A DNA stretch of 64,000 nt from Aquilaria yunnanensis. Taxonomy: Eukaryota > Streptophyta > Magnoliopsida > Malvales > Thymelaeaceae. Positions within the stretch are counted from its first letter, which is position 1, and the number at the start of each line of letters is the position of its first letter. The position numbers and the translations under genes are program-made. The notes under the pieces are model-generated. The model worked only from the letters and a program-made list of their open reading frames with translations. It was not told where the DNA came from and made no database searches. The stretch lies in assembly GCA_039654915.1 (NCBI GenBank), contig CM077600.1:77013992-77077991 (forward strand), read 5' to 3'. Below are positions 10,792 through 21,790 of the stretch, one piece after another.

Positions 10792-11624
10792 AAAATGCTG
10801 ACACGATCCCCGTGCCCCTGCCCGGGATACCCTGTGAGCGTTTGTCTCACGGTGGATTGTAATTGGCTAGCTGGTTATGTGTGTGGATTAAATCCAATGC
10901 TACTAGTTGATTAACCTAGAAATGCAATATATATGCACTTATGCTTTGACTTGGTTTGTTAAAACCATAAAACATTTAATCATTTAGACATTTAGCCGGC
11001 TAGGTAAAATTCTATATAAATAAATACAAAATGTCAAAGCATAGCAAAATCAACCTTTGAGTGATTAACTACACATACACCGCTCGTGAAAGCATTTATA
11101 CATAAGTAACTAATGCTCTCACCCAGAGAACAATCCCCTGAGTCAAGGACTCTTTATAACATAAATACTGGAGGCAAAATAAAGTACTGTATCAAAATAC
11201 AAGACTTTGCTGAGATCTTTTACCCTAGCTCCCACTTTGGACTCCTGTCCCAGTGGCGAGTCTCACAAGTCCTGTGCCAAGTGCTACTAGGCTCTGCAGC
11301 CAAAGGAAGAAGCAAGTTAGTACCACAGCCTGACCAACAGACCAACTAAACACTTAAGCAGGCTAGAAACTTAAAGTTTCTCTACTACCGTACCTTTACA
11401 GACAAAAAGGTACTACCGTGATAATCCTCAGTGATTATCCGGTCCTGCTACTCCAGACTCTGCATAACAAACAAGGAGTGAGAATTCAACATTCTCAGTA
11501 AGGGTCTTCGATGTACCTGCAAGAAAAAGCTAGGACTCTGGCTGCGAGCTCACACAGCATGAGGGTACTAGTCATATATATATATACTAGGCCGGTAGAC
11601 CTCTCCTCAAGTAGTCCTCTGTAT

Positions 11625-11732
11625 CAGGCCAAGTGCAATCACTTAGCAACCTGACACATATACAGGCCAAGCGCAAGCACTTAGCAACCTGACATATAGG
11701 CCAAGCGCTATCACTTAGCAACCTATCATATG
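11625..11732. repeat. Three-copy tandem repeat in Tekay1 5' LTR
   Basis: Counterpart of 4934-5041; one substitution distinguishes the second unit (GCAAGCACT for GCAATCACT). Confidence 0.85.
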
Positions 11733-12151
11733 GCTCAAGGGCGAACCTTAGCAAGCCTCATTCAAACATAGAACCTCTCACCTAATTGTTATGCAGGGGA
11801 ATTTATGACGGGACTTGTAGACTAGGCCGCAGGGCCTCTTTGATGTAAACTAGATGAACAAGGTTTTGCCTCGGGGCCTCATGGCTACCACACGGCTAGG
11901 CCGACGAGGGTTCTAAACCTCTCACCTGAGCTATTGATAGCTAATTAAGTTCAATTGCAACATTTGTTTCCTTACTTGTTGCCTAAGCAACTTACTTACC
12001 TCAAACAGTTCAAGAAAACTCATACTTCCGGTGGGACTTTCGGAAGTTTCGGAGTACCATCGGGATCCTCGGACCCTTAGGCACGTTCTGAGCGTTCCGT
12101 AGTCTCGGTCGGGTCAACGCAGCAAAAAGTCAAACCCCCCATTTTCTTGTG

Positions 12152-12277
12152 TTGGCGCCGCGTCGCCAAAGGCAAAAGGGATTGGCGACGCGTCGCCGAC
12201 GAGCAAACGCTCTGTGACCGAAAAATAAATTGGCGACGCGTCCCCAATCGTCGGGCGAATTGGCGCCGCGTCGCCAA
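12152..12277. repeat. Palindrome cluster in Tekay1 5' LTR
   Basis: Counterpart of 5461-5586. The third unit reads GACGCGTCCCCAA, so its palindrome is broken by one base in this copy. Confidence 0.9.
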
Positions 12278-13308
12278 TTCTGCAAAAATGCAGAATTTGG
12301 CCGATTCCTGCTATGAACTTTGGCAACCAAATACATATAGCAAACATGCATCAAAAGTTACCAAATTTCATACACATGAAGTACATGTTGCAAGGAACAA
12401 AACCAACTATCAAAGCCAAACTATGATGCATTAGAAGCATCAAACCAACCCTTCGAATTTAGCTAGTCCATCATAATTCCCAAAACGTTTCTTCATACCA
12501 TAACCAAAAATTACTCAACTTTCTCAATCCATTTCAATCCAAAAGCAATCCAACAACTTAAAAACACTTTCTCCCTTACCTTAACACCAAGAACAAGCAA
12601 GAATTCGAACCCTTCCTCTTCCAAACAAGCTTCCAAAGTTCTACACAAAACCATACCAAAATAAAGCTCCTAAACGTCAAAAACAACTCTTCCAACCAAA
12701 ACCCAAGCTTCCAATCAATCAAATAACACGAATTCAATCAAGAACATGATTCATACCTCGTTCAAAAATAGGGGATGGAGAAAAACGCCCTTTCAAGCTT
12801 CAAAATCAAGGATTTAAGCTTGAAAATGCATCCTCCAAGCTTAAACACCCTTAATTGCGCCTCTTGACACCAAGATCACTTGATTCCAAGTTCAATTTGA
12901 GAGAGAAATGAGTGAGGGAAGCTTAAGAACGTGTTAATGGCAGCTTCTCCCCCTCTTTCCCTTCTTAAACCCTCACTTAGCAACCAAGATCACCAAGGTT
13001 TCAAGTTAAGTGCAATTAGGTCCCCCATCTTTGTAACTTAACAGTTCTTGATTAAATTCTTGTCTATTTGTTGAGTTTGAGTTAAGGTTAAAAGTTAAAT
13101 TCTAAAAATTCATTTTAAAACACTCGGGACTCGTCCCGGCCACTCAGGGTGCAAAATTACCATTTTGCCCCTGAACTTAGTTCAGAGCTTTATTCTTGTC
13201 GGAACTTAGTGAACTTTGGCAAACTTCTTAATTCTTGCTAGGCAAACTTAAATTAAACTTCTACACTAAATTCTAAAGTCCTTACCTCCCTCTAGAAGGG
13301 CCGTAACA

Positions 13309-13313
13309 CTATG
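13309..13313. repeat. Target-site duplication of Tekay1, right copy (ctatg)
   Basis: Directly follows the LTR terminus ...GTAACA and matches 4103-4107. Confidence 0.97.
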
Positions 13314-13839
13314 TGTATCTCAACACAAGTCAGAATCCTTTGAAAATTTCAAAGAATTCAAGAATGAAGTAGAAAATCAACTCGGGAAGAGTATCAAAGT
13401 GCTTCAATCAGATCGAGGTGGAGAGTACTTGGATCGAGAATTCCTTGACTATCTGAAGGAGTGTGGTATAGTGTCACAACTCACTCCACCAGGTACACCT
13501 CGATGGAATGGTGTATCTGAAAGGAGAAATCAAACTCTATTAGACATGGTTCGCTTTATGATGAGTCAAGCTGACCTTCCAAACTCCTTTTGGGGACATG
13601 CACTAGAGACTGCCGCTTTTACACTAAACTGAGTTCCATCTAAATCGGTTCAAAAGACACCATATAAGATATGGAGTGGGAGGCGTCCCAATTTATCTTT
13701 TATGAAGATTTGGGGCTATGATGCTTATGTGAAACGTCAATCCTCTGACAAACTAGGGCCCAAATCTTAAAAATGTCTTTTTGTTAGGTATCCTAAAGAA
13801 ACAAAGGGTTACTATTTCTACAATCCTTTTGAGCAAAAA
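13314..13839 (+). pseudogene. Copia integrase core, second half
   Basis: Continues the integrase broken at 4107. The frame shifts by one base near 13330, then reads through the second catalytic aspartate (VLQSDRGGEYL, about 13405) and the catalytic glutamate (PRWNGVSERRNQTL, about 13520). A TGA follows AAFTLN at about 13630. The text after it (VPSKSVQKTPYKIW ... GYDAYVK) is the normal integrase C-terminus with further breaks. With the first aspartate at about 4018, the whole D-D-E triad is recognisable on both sides of the insertion. Confidence 0.85.
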
Positions 13840-15690
13840 GTGTTTGTTGCTCGAATTGGTGTCTTTTTAGAGAAAGAGTTTATCTCTAAAGAAAGTAGTG
13901 GGAGGAAAGTAGAACTTGAAGAAGTTCAAGAACAACAAGGAGACATCAAACCTGAAATGGAACCTAAACACACACCACAAGATGTTGTGGTTGAAGAGTC
14001 TGTTCCTGTAGCACAGAGCCCACGTAGGTCTAGTAGGATTTGGCGTGAGCCTGAGAGATATGGATTTCTCATGACTCACACTAGTGATGTGATGCTCATG
14101 GATCAGGATGAGCCCACAACCTACCAACAAGCTATGTCGAGGCCTGACTCTAAGAAGTGGCTAGTGGCCATGAAATCCGAGATGGAATCCATGTATGAAA
14201 ACCAAGTATGGACTTTGGTTGACCCACCTAAAGGGGTAAAACCCATAGGGTGCAAATGGGTTTTCAAGAAGAAAATTGACATGGATGGTAATGTGATTAC
14301 CTTTAAGGGACGATTGGTTGCAAAAGGTTTCAAGCAAATTCATGGTATTGACTATGATGAAACTTTTTCACCAGTTGCTATGCCTAAATCCATCCGAATT
14401 TTGTTCGCTATTGCTACACACTATGATTTTGAGATACGGCAAATAGATGTCAAAACTGCATTCGTAAATGGAAAGCTACTTAAGGATGTGTACATGACAC
14501 AACCTGAGGGTTTTTTCACTCCTGAGAATGCGAATAAAGTGTGCAAGTTGCAAAGGTCCATTTATGGACTGTAGCAAGCTTCTCGACGTTGGAATCTTCA
14601 TTTTAATGAAGCAATCAAAGAGTTTGGTTTTATAAAAAATGAAGATGAACCTTGTGTCTACAAGAAGGTTAGTGGGAGCGCTATTTTCTTCTTGGTGTTG
14701 TATGTAGATGACATACTACTCATTGGGAATGACATTCCTGAACTACAGTCTATGAATACTTGGCCAGGGAAATATTTCTCTATGAAGGACTTGGGTGAAG
14801 CAGCCTATGTGTTATGCATCAGGATCTATAGAGATAGATCTAGAAAGCTTCTTGGCCTAAGTCAAAGTACGTATATTGACAAGGTACTAAAGAGGTTTAG
14901 CATGCAAGATTCCAAGAAAGGATTCTTGCCCATGTCACATGGTATCACTCTTTCTAGATCTCAGTGTCCGAGTACACCTAAGGAGAGAGAGCGCATGAGT
15001 AAGATTCCATATGCCTCAGCAATTGGATCTATCATGTATGCCATGATATGTACTCGTCCCGATGTCTCATATGCTTTGAGCATTACGAGTAGGTACCAAT
15101 CGAACCCCGGTGAAAGTCACTGGACAGCTGTTAAGAAAATCCTTAAGTACTTACGGAGGACTAAGGATGCATTCTTGGTCTTTGGAGGTGAAGATGAGCT
15201 CGTTGTAAGGGGTTATACCAAAGCAAGCTTCCAATTCGATAAGGATGATTTTAGATCACAATCTGGTTATGTGTTTTGTATTGGTGGTGGTGCTGTGAGC
15301 TGGAAGAGTTCAAAGTAAGAGACAATAGCTGACTCTACAACAGAATCTGAGTACATTGCCACCTCTGATGCTGCGAAGGAGGCAGTTTGGATCAAGAAGT
15401 TCATCACTGAACTTGGAGTGGTTCCAAGCATTGTCGACCCGATAGAGCTCTATTGTGACAACAATGGAGCAATCGGACAGGCTAAGGAACCTCGATCTCA
15501 CCAGCGATCCAAACATATACTCCGACGCTATCATCTCATCAGGGAGATCATCGAGAGGGGTGATGTAAGGATATGCAAGACTTCGACAGACAGCAACATT
15601 GCTAATCCACAGACAAAGCCCCTCACGCAGCAAAAGCATGATAGCCATTCTAGGTCCGTTGGTATTAGATACATGGATGATTGGCTTTAG
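13840..15690 (+). pseudogene. Copia reverse transcriptase and RNase H
   Basis: The RT starts after a variable acidic linker (MKSEMESMYENQVWTLVD, about 14170). It shows the Copia motifs KWVFKKK, GRLVAKGFKQ, DVKTAFVNG and the catalytic YVDD (about 14700-14714). RNase H follows with TESEYIA (about 15340), YCDNNGAI (about 15450) and SKHILRRYHLIRE (about 15510). Stops occur at about 14572 (after SIYGL) and 15316 (after WKSSK). The frame ends at the natural stop after GIRYMDDWL at 15690. The sequence is well preserved but not translatable as one protein. Confidence 0.9.
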
Positions 15691-15691
15691 T

Positions 15692-15704
15692 GCAAGTGGG
15701 AGAT
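15692..15704 (+). promoter_or_regulatory. Copia polypurine tract
   Basis: GCAAGTGGGAGAT lies directly before the LTR start TGTTAG at 15705, just after the pol stop codon. Confidence 0.8.
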
Positions 15705-17087
15705 TGTTAGGGTTGTGCCCAAAAGCCAATCATGAGATGATTGTATTTTTTCACATTGAGTCATGATATATTTTTAAGGCATTAATCCAGCAATTATGTT
15801 TGTTGTTTTGTTTCTGTGTAACTTAACAAACATAATTGTAACCCTAGAATAATAATATTCTTAAATGTCCCTAGTCTAGTATTATTGTCAAGCGGGTTGC
15901 AATAATACATAATGACTAGCATATGTGGAGACTAATATGAGATATGTAGTCTGCATATGGGTACAAGTTGGAGAACTTGTGTACTGGACCGACCCACCAT
16001 GAGAATACTACATGGATCGTTATATGAGTGTCATAAGTGATTCTCATAGTGATCATGGTATATGTAGTCCTTCGACCTAAAATCATCAAGGTTCCCTACA
16101 TGTGAGTCACATGTGAACTTGAAGGAGGCCATTAGGTATGTCACATATCATGCGGAGGGATTTGTATGATCAAGATGGGATTTGTCCCTCCTATGTAACA
16201 GGAGTGATATCTTCGGGCCCCTTGATAGAGTAAAACTTAGAAAAATGCATGGCCATGCTTGGATGAGTTGATATACGATATCAATGTCATCAGTTTAAGT
16301 TGGTCTACTCAGTAATCAAGAAACCAAAGATTGGGCTATAGGAGAGTGACACATTCCATGTCTCGTACATAGTCTTGATATCTTGGACAAAGGGACAATG
16401 ACATATATCGGTGATGATCATAAAGGTTTAGTCGAATCATCGACAATCTTGTCACTTGGGTAGCAATGATGTGTTGCTAGACACCGCTCATTAGTTATGA
16501 TCATAAATGTGATTTATGGTCATTGCCAACGTGGGAAGAGCCTATTAGGTCACACACATATAGCTATTTGGATCATTAGAGTGCATGGGCTAATAATTTG
16601 GGTTTTGGTTTTACAATAATTTCGTATTAATAATGGGCCCAATAGTTGAGCCATTATTAAGCCCGAAATTAAAGCTTAATTGGATTAAGGCTTTGAAACC
16701 CATTAGGCCTAGATGTTGAGTCTCACTATAAAAACAACTTTTAGTGAGAAATTCATAGGTCTCCTTGCCCTAGCCTCCCAAAAGGACAGCCGCACTCCTT
16801 TCTTGCAATTCCTTGGAGGACACAAACTAGCACTGCGAGCGCAAGAGAAACGCATCTGTCGGGACGTGGTGGAAGCGTGGTGATCCTGAGAGGCTCGTGT
16901 GGGTACCATAGAAAGCCTGAACACGTCAATTGTTCAGGTTTTGTGATTTGACTCTACAGTTGAGTGAGAGATCTGAACCAAAAATTAGGTATGAAAATTT
17001 TTGAACACCCAATTTACCCCGTTTCACTTGGATCCTGAAGGGTTTCGGTTAAATTTTGCTGCGCTGTTTGGTTCCCGAAACCCAACA
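15705..17087 (+). repeat. Copia 3' LTR (1383 bp)
   Basis: Begins TGTTAGGGTTG, ends CCCAACA. A TATA-like TATAAAAAC is at 16727-16735. Relative to the solo LTR at 61461-62872 it lacks about 34 bp after 16110 (the part with TTTCCTTTGTTGCTCG in the solo copy), with GTGA-type microhomology at the edges. Long perfect or near-perfect hairpins are conserved around 15965 and 16500. Confidence 0.93.
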
Positions 17088-17227
17088 GCAACCTACAACC
17101 AAAGCTAGACAACATTCCCTAGATGTTGGTCAGTACTATTTATCGTAGCACATGGACTTCCAAAACTAGATCTCAGTCTTAGGCTCCAATATCTATTAAG
17201 TGAGATCTAAGCTTTAATACTAAAATC
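17088..17227 (-). mobile_element. Tekay2 leader and decayed primer-binding site
   Basis: Reads parallel to Tekay1 10660-10798: the pieces corresponding to AACCTGCAACC, CAGACAACATT, GATGTTGGTCA and GATCTCAGTC are all recognisable. The primer-binding site is decayed (minus strand TAGTATTAAAGCTTAG against TGGTATCAGAGCTAAG). This is the start of the internal region of a related, older minus-strand element. The Copia inserted here, so the rest of its coding region lies left of the window. Confidence 0.8.
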
Positions 17228-18035
17228 TCACACGGTCGTCCTTGGCCCCTGTCGAGGATGCCTGTGAGAGTTGGTGTCACGATGGTTGCAATTGGCCAGC
17301 TGTATATGTGTGCGGATTAAAACTCCATGATACTAGTTGATTAACCCAGAATATGCAAAATGTATGTTCTTTATGCTTTGACTTGGATTAACAAAATCCA
17401 TAAAACATTGACTTGGCCAAGATATTTGCATAGAAAACAAGTTTCAAATAGCCAAAACATATAAAATCAACATTTAAGTGAATTTACTACACATAACAAC
17501 TGTGTGCGAGCATTCATACATAAAGTAAACTAATGCCCTTACCCAAGAGCAACCCTAGAGTCTAGGACTCCTTAAAATATAGACAATTGAGGCAACTAGG
17601 AGCACTACATATACTAGCATCAACTAAGATTTTCTTGAACTAACTCCTACCTTGGATGCGAGTCATAGTGGCAAGTCACAAAAGTCCTTCTCCATGTGTT
17701 GAGGCTTTGTGGTCAAAGGACGACTGTAGTTAGTACTATTACTTAACCAACAAGTCAACCAAATAGACTAGAATTAGAAAAATTCTCAAGGTACTTGCAG
17801 CAACAACAAACTACCGTGACAGCCCTCAGTGGTTATTTGGATTAGTAACATCAGAATCTGCACAACATAACTAGGGAGTGAAAATTCATATATTCTCAAT
17901 AAGGGTATTCACTTCACCTGCAAAAAAGGTCACTAAGGTCTCCACGTATAAGAATATATGTAACTTGCTGTGAGCTTAAACAACTTAAGTGTCTAATATA
18001 TGCATATATCTGGGTCCTTTGGGACCCCTCCTCAT
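17228..18035 (-). repeat. Tekay2 5' LTR, distal part
   Basis: Colinear with Tekay1 LTR positions about 4108-4925 but heavily diverged, with many C-to-T and G-to-A changes and small indels. Matching blocks include GATACTAGTTGATTAACC and TGCTTTGACTTGG. The match stops at about 18035, where the LTR of Tat element A begins. It resumes at 63165. Confidence 0.82.
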
Positions 18036-18764
18036 TGCTCCAACACATCTTCAATGTAGGACATGTTAAGCCTCTAATGGACCTTTGCTTGAGTAGTAGC
18101 TATAGCACTTGAAGAATAAGGGTTAGGAGCTCCATGGAGTGTGTTTCTAGGGGAGGGATCTCTGACACCCAAGCTAGTATATGAGGGGGGATGTTGTTAA
18201 AAGTTAATAGTAGAGAACAAAGAAAAAGGGTATCTCTCGTGTCTTACTTGGGAGCCTCCCTCGAGTATTTATAAGAGGTTAGGAGAATGACGCGATTATG
18301 CCCAGCTTGAGTATATCAAGACATGTGTTTGGCTGGATTGGTCTGTACCTTCAGAGAGAGGTATCTCTAACTAGCCGTAGGTGGTTACGCCCAAAGGGTA
18401 GAGGCGTGTGTGAGGTTTCTGTTAGAGATTCTTCAATTGTATTTGTCATTTTTCCCCTATGACCCCTTAGGGATCTAGGACTCCTTCAGATGCAAGATTT
18501 CCTATGAAGGTGACTGGGGACAGCCCATTAATTGTGTAGGTGACTTTTGGGAGGTATTCATTTTGCCAAGGATGGCAGGCTTAGGCCTTCGAGGTTGGTC
18601 ATGTACATTTTTTAGGGTGGTGTAGATCCTTATCCCATGGTTGGTTGTATCCATTTCTGAGGGTAGTATAGACCCTTGCCCCAAGGTTGGCCGCCTTTTC
18701 TTCCAAAGGTGGTGTCAGGTCTACTGATCAAGATGTTCTATGGGTGATAGCCCTTTGGCTATCA
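18036..18764 (-). repeat. Tat A 3' LTR
   Basis: In element orientation it starts TGATAGCCAAAGGGCTATCACCC at 18764. It contains alternating GGTTGGTC / AGGGTGGTGTAGACC repeats (about 18580-18715), a TATA-like box near 18265-18273, and the gag start ATG (18064). The expected terminal TCA reads ATG here, so the extreme end is mutated or trimmed (18033-18035). Confidence 0.85.
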
Positions 18765-19168
18765 CATGCCCCCTTTGAGGAGCTGAAGTTGTATCTATGG
18801 TTTTAATCCATCGGGATCCCCATGGTCTAGGAACTTCCTTTGGCTGAGGTTCATCCTCTAGCCTAACTCTGTTTCATCTTATTAGTCTAGGATTTGTGAT
18901 CCGAGATCCCTTCTTTTGCTGATCTTGTACTCTCCGCATAATTTTAGACTTTTTTGTTTACATTCCACTTTGGTGAGGTTAAACCTTTGGGTGAAGACGT
19001 TACCTGAAGCTAAATTCCCACTTTTGACAAGGTCACACCTTTGTCACAAAAAAAAAAGTTTCTTTTTCCCTAAGGTTCTTATTCCTGCCATCTACGAGTG
19101 GATCATCCTATCTTTTCAGATGAGCAGCTGTGTCACCTCGGTTTCTTGGCTGTGTGACATGTGTCACT
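18765..19168 (-). other. Tat A polypurine tract and 3' non-coding region
   Basis: The first 17 bp (minus strand TCCTCAAAGGGGGCATG) are the polypurine tract beside the 3' LTR. The remainder is non-coding. In element orientation it resembles the stretch upstream of the F 3' LTR at 59150-59619. The plus-strand ORF at 18916-19383 shows no domain and crosses an element boundary. Tat B begins at 19169; the five bases before it are tcact. Confidence 0.7.
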
Positions 19169-20055
19169 TGATAGCCGAAGTGCTATCGCCCCCATCGCCT
19201 AAGGGCCTCGACCAAGCACTATGCTTGGGAAAATTTGGCATCACTAACGAGGAACGCCAATACCGACCTTGGAAAGGAGGGAGTCCGACTCCATGGGTAC
19301 TTGATCTCGGAAGTCTGACAACAGCTCCGAGAATGACAGCACTGACCTCAGGAACTAGCGTGTTACCTCCCTCGGGAAGGTGACCGAACTGACTTCGGGG
19401 GAGAAGGACCAGCCACCCTCGGCAGGAGAGAATCCCCTCGAAGGACTAATTTCAGAGCTAGGGGATCCCCCGAACTACCAGTACGACTCTGGGAAAAGGC
19501 CACTCACCCCGAAGGGTGACTTCAACCAAAGGTACCTCGGGGGGTACGGCAGAAGCATTTAAGGAGTCTCTGACATGTTGCCCGCACACGCTACAAGCTG
19601 CCCCCGTTTGCGCTCTGACACGCTGACGCTGCCTACATCTTGTCATGTAGGGCTAGCCCTAGCCCATGGCCTAAGGAACCTATAAGCGGCTGGAGGCCCC
19701 CACGCCCAGAAAGGACAGATTACAACTGACCGAACACGTGTCACGATCTGAACGGGCCCCCTCCCCCTATATATACCAGGGAAATGGTCTTAGCAAGGGA
19801 TCCTTCTCCTCCTCCTTGAAAAGGAGACGCCACAGGCAAGAATCTCTGGCCCTCTGTATTCCTTCTCCACCTTCAAAATTCTAACTTGGGCATCGGAGGC
19901 TCTTCCCCGGAAAAAGACTCCGGGGACCTCCTAACCCCTATTTTCTGGGCATTTCAGGTGCACCCCCTGGGAAACCTGCACTTCGGGCATTCCTCCACAT
20001 CAGAAGTCCCTCTCGGTCACACCATGTCACCTAACGAAGATGCTGTTGGGCATCA
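19169..20055 (+). repeat. Tat B 5' LTR (887 bp)
   Basis: Starts TGATAGCCGAAGTGCTATCGCCC and ends ...GTTGGGCATCA, directly before a primer-binding-site-like sequence. A TATA box CTATATATA lies at 19768-19776. The gag ATG is at 20024, 32 nt inside the LTR. Its U3 differs from the A/F type. No 3' LTR of B was found. Confidence 0.88.
19768..19776 (+). promoter_or_regulatory. TATA box of Tat B LTR
   Basis: CTATATATA in a GC-rich setting, about 248 bp upstream of the gag ATG at 20024. It is in the same relative place as the TATTTATAGG boxes of the A, C and D LTRs. Confidence 0.7.
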
Positions 20056-21790
20056 TATGTCGCCGTCTAAGGGAAACCATTCCCAGGTCACCATAGTTGA
20101 GACTCGGCGTTCTAAGGACAAGGGACTTCCAAAGTCCCCGTCCGCGGCAGAGATTCAACCAGCAACTGAGCAAGCTGCAGCAGGGACTGCCCTGCTCGAG
20201 GATGAATGCCCTCTGACTATTACCATGGGCTTTCTGCATGAGTTCCAATGCTCTGTCATGGCCGAAATGACGTAGCAATTAGACCGCCGATGGCCGCAGC
20301 CAACTCCGAGGCGAAGGCCTTCTTCACCAGTGCCTCATCGGGATAAGAGCCCCAGGTCAACTCACCGAAGTTCAGGAAGCGAAGAGCAACGAGATGAATC
20401 TTGCACGGAGAACATATCCCTCGGGAGGTGACCTATGGGAGAAGCAGTGTCAAAACGGCCCAGAACTCCTCGCCGAAGGAGTTCTTCGCCCGAAGAAAAA
20501 TCACCATATCCTCAGCGCTGAAGTCACTCCCCAAAGAGGAGACGTCAGTCTCCGTTCCCGGAGACCTATAGACAATAGGAAAAAGAGCCCAGTGCTGCAC
20601 TCCTTATGGAGAAATTATTAAAAAGGTTAGAAAGGGTTGAGAGGTAGGTAGCTCAGAAGCTCGTCTGGGCTACGCTGTCAGAAACTTTTAACGGGGATGA
20701 ATCACCATTCACCCGAGTAGTGGTCGAAGTACCCATGCCGAGCAACTTTTGGGTACCTTGGTTGGAAACCTACGATGGTCGAACTGACCCTCGGGCTCAT
20801 CTGACGAAATACAAACGCAGCATGGTGTTGCACGGTGCTGATGATGCCACCTTGTGCAAATGTTTTGAGGCACCCTCGCCGGACCAGCAACGGTGTGGTA
20901 CAACTCATTGGCTCCGGGAACTATCATGGAGTTCCAAGAGTTGTCTACTGCCTTCACATAGCAATTCATTGGGAGCCGACCAACGGCGAATATGCCAGTC
21001 CAGATGTTCGACATAGCGCAGAAAAATGGGGAAACCATTCGCAACTATGTCGAAAGGTTCAACAGGGAAGCCTTGAGCGTCCCAGACTTCAAGCTAGAAA
21101 TACGTATCTTGGCCATGACATCAGGACTTCAGAGGGATGCCCAGTTGTTCTATGAGTTTTCCAAGGATCCCCCCGATACGCTCGGCAGGTTTTACCAAAG
21201 GGCCGAGAAGCACATGACCGCTGAAGAACTAAGAATGGGAGGCCCCAAACCCGATCACATTCGCATCGAGGGGCCAAGCCAAAAACCTCGTTACCCGATC
21301 GAGTCAGGGGTACGACCTCGGAAGCCATTGGCTTTCAGCCCTCTGAACACCTCAAGGACGAGCATCCTCATGACAATGGAAAGGCAGGGAGCCCAAATCC
21401 AAAGACCGAAGGCCATGACCTCGGACAACAACAAGAATATGAAGAAGTTTTGCCAGTTTCACCGGGAGCATGGCCATGATACCAAGGACTGGTTCTAGCT
21501 AAAGAAGTACATTGAATCCCTAATAAAACATGGTCAACCTCGGCGTTACCTGTGGATACCCTCCCCGAAGGGGAGAAGAGAAGAGCAAGGGAAAGGAGAT
21601 GATGAGGAATATGACTTCGACAGGCGCCGAAATCGAAGTCCGAAAAGGCGCTCCCCACCCCCGGCAAGAGTGATACAAATTATCACAATAGGACTGCCAT
21701 CGGTAGAAAGGAAGAGGAAAGCAAGGGAGATTTTCGGTAATGGAACATGGGAACTCGTCCAAAAAGCTGCTTCGGAGAGATGGATCCACC
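20024..21790 (+). pseudogene. gag: Tat B gag
   Basis: Starts MSPNEDAVGHHMSP with the ATG inside the LTR. After a stop at 20276 the reading continues through a basic, serine-rich N-terminal region. The capsid part begins near 20600 (LLKRLERVER ... FRVPHLETYDG-like WVPWLETYDGRTDP, DDATLCKCF). A frameshift falls near 20865, followed by QMFDIAQKNGETIRNYVERF (about 21000) and a C-terminal zinc-finger-like FCQFHREHGHDTKDWF (about 21450; last cysteine is W). In the family this is the structural protein that forms the virus-like particle. At least four stops or frameshifts make it dead. Confidence 0.85.
20056..20077 (+). promoter_or_regulatory. Tat B primer-binding site
   Basis: TATGTCGCCGTCTAAGGGAA directly follows the LTR end. 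It matches the better preserved site of element D (TTTGGCGTCGTTTGTGGG) in position and pattern. It resembles the TGGCGCCGTCTGTGGG-type sites of Tat-clade elements; I do not assign the tRNA. Confidence 0.65.

Larger units (their letters stand above)
4108..13308 (-). mobile_element. Tekay1: young Tekay/Del-like chromovirus inserted in Copia
   Basis: Complete Ty3/Gypsy element of 9201 bp, coding on the minus strand. Two 2510-bp LTRs begin TGTTACGG and end CGTGTCA in element orientation. They are flanked by the 5-bp duplication ctatg. The tRNA-iMet primer-binding site, gag remnant, pol with C-terminal chromodomain and polypurine tract are in the expected order. By eye I count about 19 substitutions between the LTRs (about 0.8%), so the insertion is recent. 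Most of the capsid region of gag is missing, so it needs Gag supplied by another copy. Confidence 0.97.
10799..13308 (-). repeat. Tekay1 5' LTR (2510 bp)
   Basis: Right-hand LTR, hence the 5' LTR of this minus-strand element. It has the same length as 4108-6617 and differs at about 19 positions in my by-eye comparison, most of them transitions. It carries the tandem repeat at about 11625-11732 and the palindrome cluster at 12152-12277. It ends with TAACA followed by the target duplication. Confidence 0.96.
1298..17087 (+). mobile_element. Ty1/Copia retrotransposon, decayed, split by Tekay1
   Basis: Domain order gag, protease, integrase, reverse transcriptase, RNase H identifies a Ty1/Copia element. 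The coding region runs from 2546 to 4107, is interrupted by a 9.2-kb Gypsy insertion (4108-13308), and resumes at 13309 to 15690. It is followed by a polypurine tract and a 1383-bp 3' LTR. Several stops and frameshifts make it non-functional. A plus-oriented 5' LTR is not in the window. The right flank (17088 on) is the leader of an older Tekay-like element, so the Copia inserted into that. Confidence 0.85.

Noticed and set aside
18916..19646. Plus and minus ORFs of 60-155 residues
   Set aside because: They cross the boundary between A and B or lie in U3 repeats, and contain no recognisable domain.
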